This document shows, piece after piece, positions 7,810 to 15,602 of a stretch of 36,585 bases of DNA. The notes beneath the pieces were generated by a model. The model had not been told where the DNA came from and made no database searches. It saw nothing but the letters and a program-made list of their open reading frames with translations. The translations under genes were made by a program, and so were the position numbers. This DNA comes from Solirubrobacterales bacterium (GTDB lineage Bacteria; Actinomycetota; Thermoleophilia; Solirubrobacterales; Solirubrobacteraceae): assembly GCA_027315115.1 (NCBI GenBank), contig DAHUYQ010000038.1, positions 1 to 36,585 of the forward strand. Reading direction: 5' to 3'. Each line of letters begins with the position of its first letter. The stretch's first letter is position 1.

Positions 7810-9222
7810 ATGCAAACGACCCTAGAGAACCCTGCGGCGAAGGTGGTCGCAGGATCAAACGGACTGCTTCTGGAGATCGACGGCCAGATCGTCCCCAACT
7901 ATGACGCAACGATCAAACCCTTCGAGGAGGGCGAGGTCGTCTCCGGCTACGTCGTGAGGATCGACAAGGACGAGGTCCTGGTCGACATCGGCTACAAGTC
8001 CGAGGGGGTCATCCCCGCCGGCGAGCTTTCGATCCGCAAGACCGTCGACCCGCGCGAGGAGGTCAGCCTCGGCGAAGAGGTCGACGCGCTCGTGCTCGTC
8101 AAGGAGGACCCCGACGGGCGGCTGATCATCTCCAAGAAGCGCGCCCGCTTCGAGAAGGCATGGCGCAAGATCGAGGCCGCCGCCGAGTCCGGCGAACCGG
8201 TCAAGGGCACAGTGATCGAGGTCGTCAAGGGCGGCCTGATCATCGACCTCGGGGTGCGCGGCTTCCTGCCCGCCTCGCTGGTCGACATCCGGCGCGTGCC
8301 CAACCTCGACGAATACCTCGCCACCGAGATCGAGACGAAGGTGATCGAGCTCAACCGCTCCCGCAACAACGTGGTGCTCTCGCGCCGCGCGGTGCTGGAA
8401 GAGGAGCGCAAGGAGGTCCGCCAGCAGATCCTCGACCGCCTGCAGCCGGGCCTTGTCGTGGAGGGCCAGATCTCCAACATCGTCGACTTCGGCGCGTTCG
8501 TCGACCTCGACGGCATCGACGGGCTGATCCACATCTCAGAGCTCTCCTGGTCGCATGTGAACCACCCCAGCGAGGTCCTCAAAATCGGGGACAACGTTCA
8601 GGTCAAGGTGCTCGACATCGACCGCAGCCGCCAGCGCATCTCGCTGGGCCTCAAGCAGACCCAGGAAGACCCGTGGCAGCGGATCGTGGACACCTACAAC
8701 GTCGGCGACGAGCTGGAGGGCAAGGTCACCAAGGTCGTCACGTTCGGCGCCTTCGTGGAGATCCTCGACGGCGTCGAGGGCCTCGTCCATATCTCAGAGC
8801 TCGCTCCGCACCACGTTGAAAGCCCCCGCGAGATCGTGCATCCCGGCGACGAGATCAGGGTGAAGATCATCGAGATCGACGCCGAGCGTCGCAGGCTCTC
8901 GCTGTCGGCCAAGCGCGTCGAGGACCAGATCCTGCCGGTCAAGCGCGCCGACCAGCCCGCCGCCGCGGTGGCGGAGCCGGAGGCGCAGGCGACCGACGCG
9001 CAGGAGGCGCCCGACGAGGCGATGCCCGCCGCGCCGGTCGAGGAGGCCGCGCCCGAGGTGGAGGCCGCCGCGCCGGTCGAGGAGGCCGCCCCGGCGCCGG
9101 TCGAGGCCGAGGCCGCCGACTCTGAGCCGTCCGCGAGCGAGCAGGCGATGCCGGAGGCCGAGGCGTCCCCGGAGGCCGCGGAAGCCTCCTCGGAGCCGGA
9201 CGCCGCGGGCGAGCAGGCGTAG
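7810..9222 (+). CDS. rpsA: 30S ribosomal protein S1
   Basis: 470 aa with four S1 RNA-binding domains at roughly residues 39-108, 125-195, 212-285 and 300-372; the last two contain the classic DFGAFVDL and TFGAFVEI strands followed by GLIHISELS and GLVHISELA. S1 helps mRNA bind the 30S subunit. Four domains is usual for actinobacterial S1, fewer than the six of E. coli. From residue 373 the protein is a low-complexity Ala/Glu/Pro tail with imperfect EEAAPEVEAAAP-type repeats, probably disordered. The coaE start follows 20 bp after the stop, so rpsA probably heads a transcript with coaE, the transglycosylase and uvrB. Confidence 0.97.
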   Translation: MQTTLENPAAKVVAGSNGLLLEIDGQIVPNYDATIKPFEEGEVVSGYVVRIDKDEVLVDIGYKSEGVIPAGELSIRKTVDPREEVSLGEEVDALVLVKEDPDGRLIISKKRARFEKAWRKIEAAAESGEPVKGTVIEVVKGGLIIDLGVRGFLPASLVDIRRVPNLDEYLATEIETKVIELNRSRNNVVLSRRAVLEEERKEVRQQILDRLQPGLVVEGQISNIVDFGAFVDLDGIDGLIHISELSWSHVNHPSEVLKIGDNVQVKVLDIDRSRQRISLGLKQTQEDPWQRIVDTYNVGDELEGKVTKVVTFGAFVEILDGVEGLVHISELAPHHVESPREIVHPGDEIRVKIIEIDAERRRLSLSAKRVEDQILPVKRADQPAAAVAEPEAQATDAQEAPDEAMPAAPVEEAAPEVEAAAPVEEAAPAPVEAEAADSEPSASEQAMPEAEASPEAAEASSEPDAAGEQA

Positions 9223-9242
9223 GGGCAGACGCGCACGACAGC

Positions 9243-9833
9243 ATGGCGGTGCCGCTGATCGGGTTGACCGGCGGCATGGGCGCGGGGAAGTCGACCGCGC
9301 TCGCTGCCTTGCATCGCCTCGGCGCCGAGGTGCTCTCCTCGGATCAGGTGGTCCACGAGCTCTACGAGGAGCCGGAGGTCGTGGACGCCGTGGTGGCGCG
9401 GCTCGGCGCCGGCGTCGCCCCGGAGGGCAAGATCGACCGTGGCGCGGTCGCGCGGGCCGTCTTCGCCGATCCTGCGCAGCGCGAATGGCTGGAGGGCTTG
9501 ATCTGGCCGCTGGTCGGGCAGCGGATCGCCGCCTGGATCGAGCGCGTGCGGCGCCAGAGCCCTCCGCCGAGGGCCGCCGTCCTGGAGGTGCCGCTGCTGT
9601 TCGAGGCCGGCATGGAGCGCGGGTACGACGCCACGATCGCGATCGTGGCCGACGAGAGCAAGATCGCGGAGCGCACGGCGGATCGGGGTCTGGTCGGAGT
9701 GAGCCAGCGCAACAGCCTGCAGCTCTCGCAAGAGGAGAAGGCGCAGCGGGCAAACTTCGTTGTTCATAACGACGGGGATCTGGAGGAACTGGAACGAGAG
9801 CTGTCCGGCGTGCTCGACAATCTCTGTAGATGA
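9243..9833 (+). CDS. coaE: Dephospho-CoA kinase
   Basis: 196 aa. The P-loop GGMGAGKS (residues 10-17) is followed by LSSDQVVHELY, matching the SSD/D-A-D segment of dephospho-CoA kinases, and by LEVPLLFEAGMERGYD, the conserved substrate-side motif. The enzyme phosphorylates the ribose 3'-OH of dephospho-CoA with ATP in the last step of coenzyme A synthesis. Length is normal for the single-domain form; the C-terminal UPF0157 fusion found in mycobacteria is absent. The stop overlaps the ATG of the lytic transglycosylase by four bases. Confidence 0.95.
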   Translation: MAVPLIGLTGGMGAGKSTALAALHRLGAEVLSSDQVVHELYEEPEVVDAVVARLGAGVAPEGKIDRGAVARAVFADPAQREWLEGLIWPLVGQRIAAWIERVRRQSPPPRAAVLEVPLLFEAGMERGYDATIAIVADESKIAERTADRGLVGVSQRNSLQLSQEEKAQRANFVVHNDGDLEELERELSGVLDNLCR

Positions 9834-10447
9834 GCGCTCGACGAGCAAGCCGCGGCGCGGGCCTGCGTGCCAGGCGGCTGCGGCGGCTGCGCCTGGCGGC
9901 CGTCCTGACGCTGGTCATGGCGTTGATCGTCGGCATAGCGCTCACCGCGAAAGTGCAGCGCGAACACAGCCTGCCGCTTGCCGACGTCCCGATCATCCGC
10001 CACCAGGCACGGGCAAAGCACCTCGACCCCGCGCTGATCGCCGCGGTCATCTACGCCGAGACGAAGTTCGAGCCGCGTGAATCCTCAGCCGGCGCGCAGG
10101 GCCTGATGCAGATCCTGCCCTCGACGGCGGAATACCTCGCGCGAATCACCCACGGCACGACCTTCACGGTCAGCGATCTCGGCGACGCCGAAGTCAACAT
10201 CGCCTACGGCAGCTACTACCTCAGCTATCTGCTGCGGCATTACGGCGGCGCGCAGCTACCGGCGGTCGCCGCCTACAACGCCGGGCTGACCAACGTCGAT
10301 CAGTGGTCGCAGAAGGCCAGGGAACAGGGCAGAGAGCTGGCGCTGCGCGACATTCCCTTCCCGCAGACGCGCGCCTACGTCAGCAGGGTGATGAGCGCCG
10401 AGGCCACCTACCGGCAGTTCTACGCCAAGCAGCTCGGGCTTCAGTAG
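9830..10447 (+). CDS. Membrane-anchored lytic transglycosylase (SLT domain)
   Basis: 205 aa. A basic N-terminus (residues 1-21) precedes one hydrophobic segment (about 22-40), so the protein is probably anchored with its catalytic domain outside. The SLT fold is evident from [12 protein letters not shown] (catalytic Glu77), [16 protein letters not shown] (residues 86-101) and AYNAG near 145. It cleaves the MurNAc-GlcNAc bond of peptidoglycan to form 1,6-anhydro ends. It is translationally coupled to coaE by ATGA overlap and lies 37 bp before uvrB; the same grouping is familiar in related actinobacteria. Confidence 0.93.
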   Translation: MSARRASRGAGLRARRLRRLRLAAVLTLVMALIVGIALTAKVQREHSLPLADVPIIRHQARAKHLDPALIAAVIYAETKFEPRESSAGAQGLMQILPSTAEYLARITHGTTFTVSDLGDAEVNIAYGSYYLSYLLRHYGGAQLPAVAAYNAGLTNVDQWSQKAREQGRELALRDIPFPQTRAYVSRVMSAEATYRQFYAKQLGLQ

Positions 10448-10484
10448 AGGCACCCGTCCCGACGCCGCTACCGTAGAGCGAGCC

Positions 10485-12512
10485 ATGCCGGAGTTTCGCC
10501 TCGACTCTGCCTTCACGCCGACGGCCGACCAGCCGCGCGCGATCGAGCAGCTCGCGCAGGGCGTGGTGGAGGGAGAGCAGTTTCAGACCCTGCTCGGCGC
10601 CACCGGCACCGGCAAGACGATGACGATGGCCGCGACGATCGAGGCGGTGCAGCGTCCGACGCTCGTGATCGCCCACAACAAGACGCTCGCGGCGCAGCTC
10701 TGCAACGAGTTCCGCACCTTCTTCCCCGAAAACGCCGTCGAGTACTTCGTCTCCTACTACGACTACTACCAGCCCGAGGCGTACGTCCCCTCCAAGGACC
10801 TCTACATCGAGAAGGACTCGGCGATCAACCAGGAGGTCGACCGACTGCGCCACGCCGCCACGGCGGCCGTCTTCGCGCGCCGCGACGTGATCGTCGTCGC
10901 CTCGGTCTCCTGCATCTATGGCCTCGGCTCGCCCGAGGTCTACGAGATGAACGTGCAGATCATCAAGCGCGGGCAGGAGATCGACCGCGACAAGCTGCTC
11001 TCGAAGCTCGTCTACATCCAGTACAACCGCAACGACACGGTGCTCTCGCGCGGCACCTTCCGCGTGCGCGGCGAGACGCTGGAGATCTTCCCGGCCGACG
11101 GCGAGACCGCCTACCGCGCGAGCTTCTTCGGCGACGAGGTGGAGCGCCTGCAGCGCTTCGACCCGCTCACCGGCGAGGTGATCGACGAGAACCTCGAGCA
11201 CGTGGCGATCTGGCCCGCCACCCACTACAACGTCAAGGAGGGGACCGTCGAGGCGGCCGTGGCGGAGATCGGGCGGGAGCTGACCGCCCGCTGCCAGCAG
11301 ATGGAGTCCGAAGGCAAGATGCTGGAGTCCCATCGGCTGCGCCAGCGCACGCAGTACGACATGGAGATGCTGCGCGAGATGGGCTTCTGCTCGGGGATCG
11401 AGAACTACTCGCGGATCCTCGACGGCCGCGCCCCCGGCGAGCGCCCCTACTGCCTGATCGACTACTTCCCCAAGGACTTCGTCTGCTTCATCGACGAGTC
11501 CCACCAGACCGTGCCGCAGATCGGCGGCATGTACGAGGGGGACCGCTCGCGCAAGCAGACGCTCGTGGACTACGGCTTCCGGCTGCCGAGCGCCCTGGAC
11601 AACCGGCCCCAGACCTTCCAGGAGTTCCTCTCGATCACGCCGCAGCTCGTCTTCGTCTCGGCCACGCCTGGCGAGTTCGAGCGCACGCGCGCGCAGCGCA
11701 CGGTGGAGCAGATCGTGCGCCCGACCGGGATCGTGGACCCGGAGATCGAGGTGCGCGAGACCCGCAACCAGATCGACGACCTGATGAACGAGGTGCGCGA
11801 GCGGGTCGCAGACAACGAGCGCGTGCTCGTCACCACCCTCACCAAGAAGATGAGCGAGGACCTCTCCCAGTACCTGTTGGAGATGGGGTTCAAGTGCCGC
11901 TACCTGCACTCCGAAGTGGACACGCTGGAACGCATCCAGATCATCCGCGAGCTGCGGCTCGGCGAGTACGACGTGCTCGTGGGGGTCAACCTGCTGCGCG
12001 AGGGACTGGACCTGCCAGAGGTCTCGCTGGTGGCGATCCTCGACGCCGACAAGGAGGGCTTCCTGCGCGGCGAGACGTCGCTGATCCAGACTATCGGCCG
12101 CGCGGCCCGCAACGTCAACGGCAAGGTGTTGATGTACGCCGACAAGGAGACCGCGGCGATGTGCGCGGCGATCACGGAGACCGACCGGCGCCGCGCGATC
12201 CAGGTGGCCTACAACGAGCGGCACGGGATCACGCCCGAGACGATCGTGAAGGGCATCTCCGACATCGCCGAGTTCCTGCAGAGCGATTCCAAGGTGCCGA
12301 AGTCGCGCCGGCGCCGGCGCGAGCGCGCCTCCTCCAGCGCGCCGCGCCACGAGTTGGAACGGATGATCGTGGAGCTCGAAGAGGAGATGGCGGAAGCGGC
12401 CGACGAGCTGCGCTTCGAGTACGCCGCGCAGCTACGGGACGAGATCAGGCAGCTCCGGCGGGACCTGGATGCGGCTCAGAGCAGCGAGGCGCCGGCGGGC
12501 GAGATCGCCTGA
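10485..12512 (+). CDS. uvrB: Excinuclease ABC subunit B
   Basis: 675 aa, normal for UvrB. Visible are the Walker A motif GATGTGKT (residues 38-45), the beta-hairpin region [12 protein letters not shown] that inserts between DNA strands, the DEAH-type motif [16 protein letters not shown], and helicase motif VI in [12 protein letters not shown]. The C-terminal UVR motif ([18 protein letters not shown]) is the UvrC-binding segment. UvrB verifies damage and loads UvrC in nucleotide excision repair. I see no LexA-type box in the 37-bp upstream gap, so it probably relies on the upstream operon promoter or a weak local one. Confidence 0.98.
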   Translation: MPEFRLDSAFTPTADQPRAIEQLAQGVVEGEQFQTLLGATGTGKTMTMAATIEAVQRPTLVIAHNKTLAAQLCNEFRTFFPENAVEYFVSYYDYYQPEAYVPSKDLYIEKDSAINQEVDRLRHAATAAVFARRDVIVVASVSCIYGLGSPEVYEMNVQIIKRGQEIDRDKLLSKLVYIQYNRNDTVLSRGTFRVRGETLEIFPADGETAYRASFFGDEVERLQRFDPLTGEVIDENLEHVAIWPATHYNVKEGTVEAAVAEIGRELTARCQQMESEGKMLESHRLRQRTQYDMEMLREMGFCSGIENYSRILDGRAPGERPYCLIDYFPKDFVCFIDESHQTVPQIGGMYEGDRSRKQTLVDYGFRLPSALDNRPQTFQEFLSITPQLVFVSATPGEFERTRAQRTVEQIVRPTGIVDPEIEVRETRNQIDDLMNEVRERVADNERVLVTTLTKKMSEDLSQYLLEMGFKCRYLHSEVDTLERIQIIRELRLGEYDVLVGVNLLREGLDLPEVSLVAILDADKEGFLRGETSLIQTIGRAARNVNGKVLMYADKETAAMCAAITETDRRRAIQVAYNERHGITPETIVKGISDIAEFLQSDSKVPKSRRRRRERASSSAPRHELERMIVELEEEMAEAADELRFEYAAQLRDEIRQLRRDLDAAQSSEAPAGEIA

Positions 12513-12584
12513 GCGCGGCTGCGCCGCTCGGCGGCGTGCTGGCGGCGGGAGACGCCGACGCTGCCGTCGGCCCGATCGCTTAGC

Positions 12585-13454
12585 ATGGGCGCCGTGGAGC
12601 TGGACCGGATCTCGATAGAAAAGCGCGACTTCCCGGTCGCGCGCAGGGGATATGAGCCCGCGGCCGTGGACGCGCATCTGCGTGCGGTCGCCGTAGCGGC
12701 GGCTGAGCTGAGCTCGCAGGCGCGCCGCGGCGACTCGGTCGGCGCGGCGGCCGCGAGCCAGGTGCAGGGCATCCTCGACGCCGCCGAGGCGGCGGCCGCG
12801 CAGATCGTCGGCGACGCCCAGCGGCAGGCGGCCGGCACGATCCAGGAGGCCCAGCTCGCCGCCCAGCAGACGCGCAGCGAGGCGATCGCCGCCGCACAGT
12901 CCCACATCGCCGCGGTCGCCCAGGCGGCGGCCGCGCTGCGCAGCAGGGTGGAGGCGATGGACGCCGAGCTGCACGGGCTCACCGAGACTCTGCGGGGGGC
13001 GGCCGGCAAGCTCGCCCAGGACCTCGGCGCGGTGGAGCGCGACATGGCGGCGCTCTACGACGCCGCAAGCGGCCGGCGAGCCGCGGAGGGCACGGCGGCG
13101 CCCGCCCACGAGCCCGAGCCTGTCGCCGCGGCCCCGGCGGCGCCTGCCCCGGCGCCGGTGGCTCCAGCCCCGCCGGCCCCGGCCCCGCTCGCGGGGCCCG
13201 AGCACGACGCGCTCGCCGAGCCGGACGTCCTCTCCGAGCCCGCCGCCGAGCCGGCGCGCGAGCGGCCCGCACCCGTGCCCGCGCCCACGAGCGAGGCGCG
13301 TGCCACCGACATGGATGGCGCCCGACTGATCGCGCTCAACATGGCCCTGAACGGCGACTCGCGTGAGGAGACCGACCGCTATCTGGAGCAGCATTTCGAC
13401 CTGCCCGAGCGCGAGAAGCTGGTAGACGAGGTCTACGCGGCGGTCGAGGGCTGA
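12585..13454 (+). CDS. DivIVA-like coiled-coil protein
   Basis: 289 aa. Residues 10-32 (FPVARRGYEPAAVDAHL) match the N-terminal DivIVA/GpsB membrane-binding segment. Next comes an Ala/Gln-rich heptad region (about 60-165) predicted to be a coiled coil, then a Pro/Ala-rich linker (about 170-240), then a compact C-terminal segment ARLIALNMALNGDSREETDR ending at residue 289. DivIVA proteins mark negative membrane curvature and organise polar growth or division; here such a role is inferred from the N-terminal motif only. The C-terminal segment resembles tails found on related proteins of Thermoleophilia. It is separate from uvrB by 72 bp. Confidence 0.75.
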   Translation: MGAVELDRISIEKRDFPVARRGYEPAAVDAHLRAVAVAAAELSSQARRGDSVGAAAASQVQGILDAAEAAAAQIVGDAQRQAAGTIQEAQLAAQQTRSEAIAAAQSHIAAVAQAAAALRSRVEAMDAELHGLTETLRGAAGKLAQDLGAVERDMAALYDAASGRRAAEGTAAPAHEPEPVAAAPAAPAPAPVAPAPPAPAPLAGPEHDALAEPDVLSEPAAEPARERPAPVPAPTSEARATDMDGARLIALNMALNGDSREETDRYLEQHFDLPEREKLVDEVYAAVEG

Positions 13455-13512
13455 GCGCAACGCCCGGCTAAAGTCGGCCCTACAAAAAAGTTCCAGAAAA
13501 TAGGAAACGCCG

Positions 13513-13564
13513 TTCGATCCCGGTCAGCGGGTCGTGTAGTATTCGCCAACCGAGCGGTTCGGTT
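13513..13564 (+). promoter_or_regulatory. Putative promoter and operator of padR cluster 1
   Basis: A possible -35 (TTCGAT, 13513-13518) and -10 (TAGTAT, 13537-13542) are 18 bp apart. Immediately downstream lies the inverted repeat AACCGA-N5-TCGGTT (13548-13564), where the transcription start is expected. This is a plausible autoregulatory PadR operator. Confidence 0.45.
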
Positions 13565-13588
13565 TGACGGATTCGAGGGCGGTATGCA

Positions 13589-14158
13589 ATGGCCTCTTTG
13601 GACAGGGTGAAGCTGTTTGGCCCCCGGGGTCAGACGAAGATCGCTGTGCTGGCCACGGTCGCTGAGCGACCGGGGCACGGCTACGCGCTCGCCGGGCGAC
13701 TGAACATGAGGCTCGGTCCGGCATGGGAAATCGAGCGCAAGCGCATCTACGAGCTGCTCGCCCAGCTCGAAAGCGAAGGCCTGGTCGAGGGCGAGGAGGT
13801 GAGCAAGCCGGGTGAGTGGCACCGGGTCTACCGAGCGACGCCGCTGGCCAGGCAGGCGCTGGAGGAATGGCTGCTGTCTCCCGGCCGCGTGCCGCTGGTG
13901 CGCTCCGAGCTGCACGCCCAGATCGGCTTCGCCGGCCCAGGCGACGCGCGGACGCTGCTGCTCAAGCTCGACAACTACGAGCAGGACTGCCTCCAGGTCA
14001 TCGAGCGTCTGCGTGTCGCCGACGTGGAGGCGAAAGGGTGGCGCAGCCGCATGATCGCGCTCTCCAGGGCGGGGATGGAGGAGCAACTGAAGGCTGAGAT
14101 GAGGTGGATAGCTCGTGCGCGCCGGGAGCTCAAGGAGCATCTGGCCGAATGTCCGTGA
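13589..14158 (+). CDS. PadR-family transcriptional regulator (cluster 1)
   Basis: 189 aa. The N-terminal winged helix runs from KIAVLATVAERPGHGYALAG through RKRIYELLAQLESEGLVEGE to a wing ending near HRVYRATPLAR, which is the PadR signature layout. The C-terminal half is helical and resembles the PadR/Vir-type dimerisation region. PadR proteins are usually repressors of nearby exporter or stress genes. Here the stop lies inside the next ABC ATPase gene (10-bp overlap), so regulator and transporter are one operon, with an inverted repeat at the expected transcription start. Confidence 0.9.
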   Translation: MASLDRVKLFGPRGQTKIAVLATVAERPGHGYALAGRLNMRLGPAWEIERKRIYELLAQLESEGLVEGEEVSKPGEWHRVYRATPLARQALEEWLLSPGRVPLVRSELHAQIGFAGPGDARTLLLKLDNYEQDCLQVIERLRVADVEAKGWRSRMIALSRAGMEEQLKAEMRWIARARRELKEHLAECP

Positions 14159-14898
14159 GCTGTCTGCTGCGGCTCGACCGGGTCACCAAGCGCTACAGGG
14201 ACGGCGCTCGGGAGATCGCCGTGCTGGACGAGGTCAGCCTCGACCTGCGCCCGGGCGAGGCGAGCGGGATCGTGGGAGAGCGTCGCTCCGGCAAGACGAC
14301 GCTGCTGCGCGTGGCCGCCGGCGTCGAGCTGCCCGACGGCGGCTGCGTCTGCTTCGCCGGCTCGCGGGTGGCCCCCTCGATCGACGATCGGGCGCGCCTG
14401 TGGCGTCAGGGCGGAATTGCGCTGGTGTGCGGCGACTGGCGTCCACCGGCGGGCAGAAGGGCGCTCGAGCAGGTCGCGATGCCGCTGATGGCGGACGGCG
14501 TCAGCGCCCAGGAGGCGGATCGCAGCGCGCAGCTCGCGCTGGAGCGCGTGAACGTCGGCTCGCTCTCGGGCGCGAGCATCGAGACGCTCTCGATCGCGGA
14601 GCGCATCCGCGTCAACCTCGCCAGAGCACTGGTGCGCGAGCCGCGGGTGCTGCTGATCGACGAGCCGGCCGTGCTGCCGGGGCCAAGCGACGCGCGCGAG
14701 CTCTACGCGCTGCTGCGCGGCCTGCCACGCGAGCTTGGGCTGGGGATGCTGATCGCAAGCGAGGACGTCTCGGCGCTGGCGGGCCTTCCGCGCGTGCTCT
14801 CGCTCGGCGACGGGCGGCTGAGCTCCAGCCGCGCCGGCGAGGCCGACGTGATCCGGTTCCCCGCCTCCCGCACGCGCAAGGGATCGGAGGGACGGTGA
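14149..14898 (+). CDS. Degenerate ABC transporter ATPase (cluster 1)
   Basis: 249 aa from the ATG at 14149. The fold is clearly an ABC nucleotide-binding domain: Walker A GERRSGKT (residues 43-50) and Walker B LLIDEP. Other key elements are degraded: the Q-loop glutamine is not evident, the LSGGQ signature is replaced by LSIAERI, the D-loop has no clear SALD-type sequence, and the H-switch histidine is absent (LIASEDVSAL). It is expected to pair with the intact ATPase encoded next and to form a heterodimer with one compromised ATP site. It overlaps padR by 10 bp and the next gene by GTGA. Confidence 0.85.
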   Translation: MSVSCLLRLDRVTKRYRDGAREIAVLDEVSLDLRPGEASGIVGERRSGKTTLLRVAAGVELPDGGCVCFAGSRVAPSIDDRARLWRQGGIALVCGDWRPPAGRRALEQVAMPLMADGVSAQEADRSAQLALERVNVGSLSGASIETLSIAERIRVNLARALVREPRVLLIDEPAVLPGPSDARELYALLRGLPRELGLGMLIASEDVSALAGLPRVLSLGDGRLSSSRAGEADVIRFPASRTRKGSEGR

Positions 14899-15602
14899 GC
14901 TCGTTGCGGATGCGGCGGGTCGTCAAGCGCTACAAGTCCGGTGGCGAGGTCGTGAGCGCGGTGGACGGCGTCTCGATGGACGTGGAGGAGGGAGAGATGG
15001 TCGCGCTGTACGGTCCAAGCGGCTCCGGCAAGACCACGCTGCTGCTGATCGCAGCCGGGCTGATGGCCCCGGACGAGGGCCAGGTGCTCTTCGACGGCGT
15101 CGACCTGACGCGATGCAGCTCGCGGGAGGGCGTCATCTTCCGTCGTCGCAAGGTCGGATTCGTCTTCCAGAGCTTCCATCTGACTCCCGGCGCCTCCGCG
15201 CTGGACAACGCCGCGTTGAAGCTGCTGGCGGACGGGTACAGCCTCAGCGATGCCCACGCGGCCGCGATTCCGTGGCTGGAGCGCGTCGGCCTCGGCGAGC
15301 GCCTGGGGCACACCCCGGAGCAGATGTCGATGGGCGAGCGGCAGCGCGTCGCGATCGCACGCGCTCTGGTCAACGATCCCAGCCTGCTGCTGGCCGACGA
15401 GCCCACGGGCAGCCTCGACTCCCTGCGCTCGGCCCAGACGCTGACGCTGCTGCGAGAGATCTGCCACGAGAAGGGCGTTCCGGTGCTGCTGGTCACTCAT
15501 GACCCGCAGGCAAGCGGATTCGCGGACCGGGTGCACACGCTCAGGGACGGGCGGTTGATGGACGGGCTGGACGTGGATCTGGCCTTGTTTGCCGCTCCAT
15601 GA
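14895..15602 (+). CDS. ABC transporter ATP-binding protein, LolD/MacB type (cluster 1)
   Basis: 235 aa from a GTG at 14895 preceded by GGAGG. Motifs are complete: Walker [10 protein letters not shown]-loop VFQSFHL, signature [15 protein letters not shown] (LSGGQ-like), Walker B LLADEPTGSLD, and H-switch LVTHDP. This is the pattern of the MacB/LolD/FtsE family, whose members energise FtsX-type permeases that do not themselves form a classic membrane channel. The stop overlaps the ATG of the permease by four bases, so stoichiometric expression is likely. It would supply the active hydrolysis site in a complex with the degenerate ATPase upstream. Confidence 0.93.
   Translation: MSSLRMRRVVKRYKSGGEVVSAVDGVSMDVEEGEMVALYGPSGSGKTTLLLIAAGLMAPDEGQVLFDGVDLTRCSSREGVIFRRRKVGFVFQSFHLTPGASALDNAALKLLADGYSLSDAHAAAIPWLERVGLGERLGHTPEQMSMGERQRVAIARALVNDPSLLLADEPTGSLDSLRSAQTLTLLREICHEKGVPVLLVTHDPQASGFADRVHTLRDGRLMDGLDVDLALFAAP

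Noticed and set aside
6212..7909. 565-codon minus-strand frame ending in the DUF3467 protein
   Set aside because: Only the last 102 codons are family-like; the rest is the flavoprotein gene read in another frame.
10380..12350. 656-codon open frame antisense to uvrB
   Set aside because: Shadow of uvrB produced by high-GC codon usage; low-complexity composition rich in His, Arg, Leu and Val with no domain signal.
14115..15602. 495-codon open frame appearing to fuse an Arg-rich protein with the cluster 1 ATPase
   Set aside because: The first 260 codons are an out-of-frame reading of the degenerate ATPase gene; the real ATPase starts at GTG 14895 with a ribosome site.
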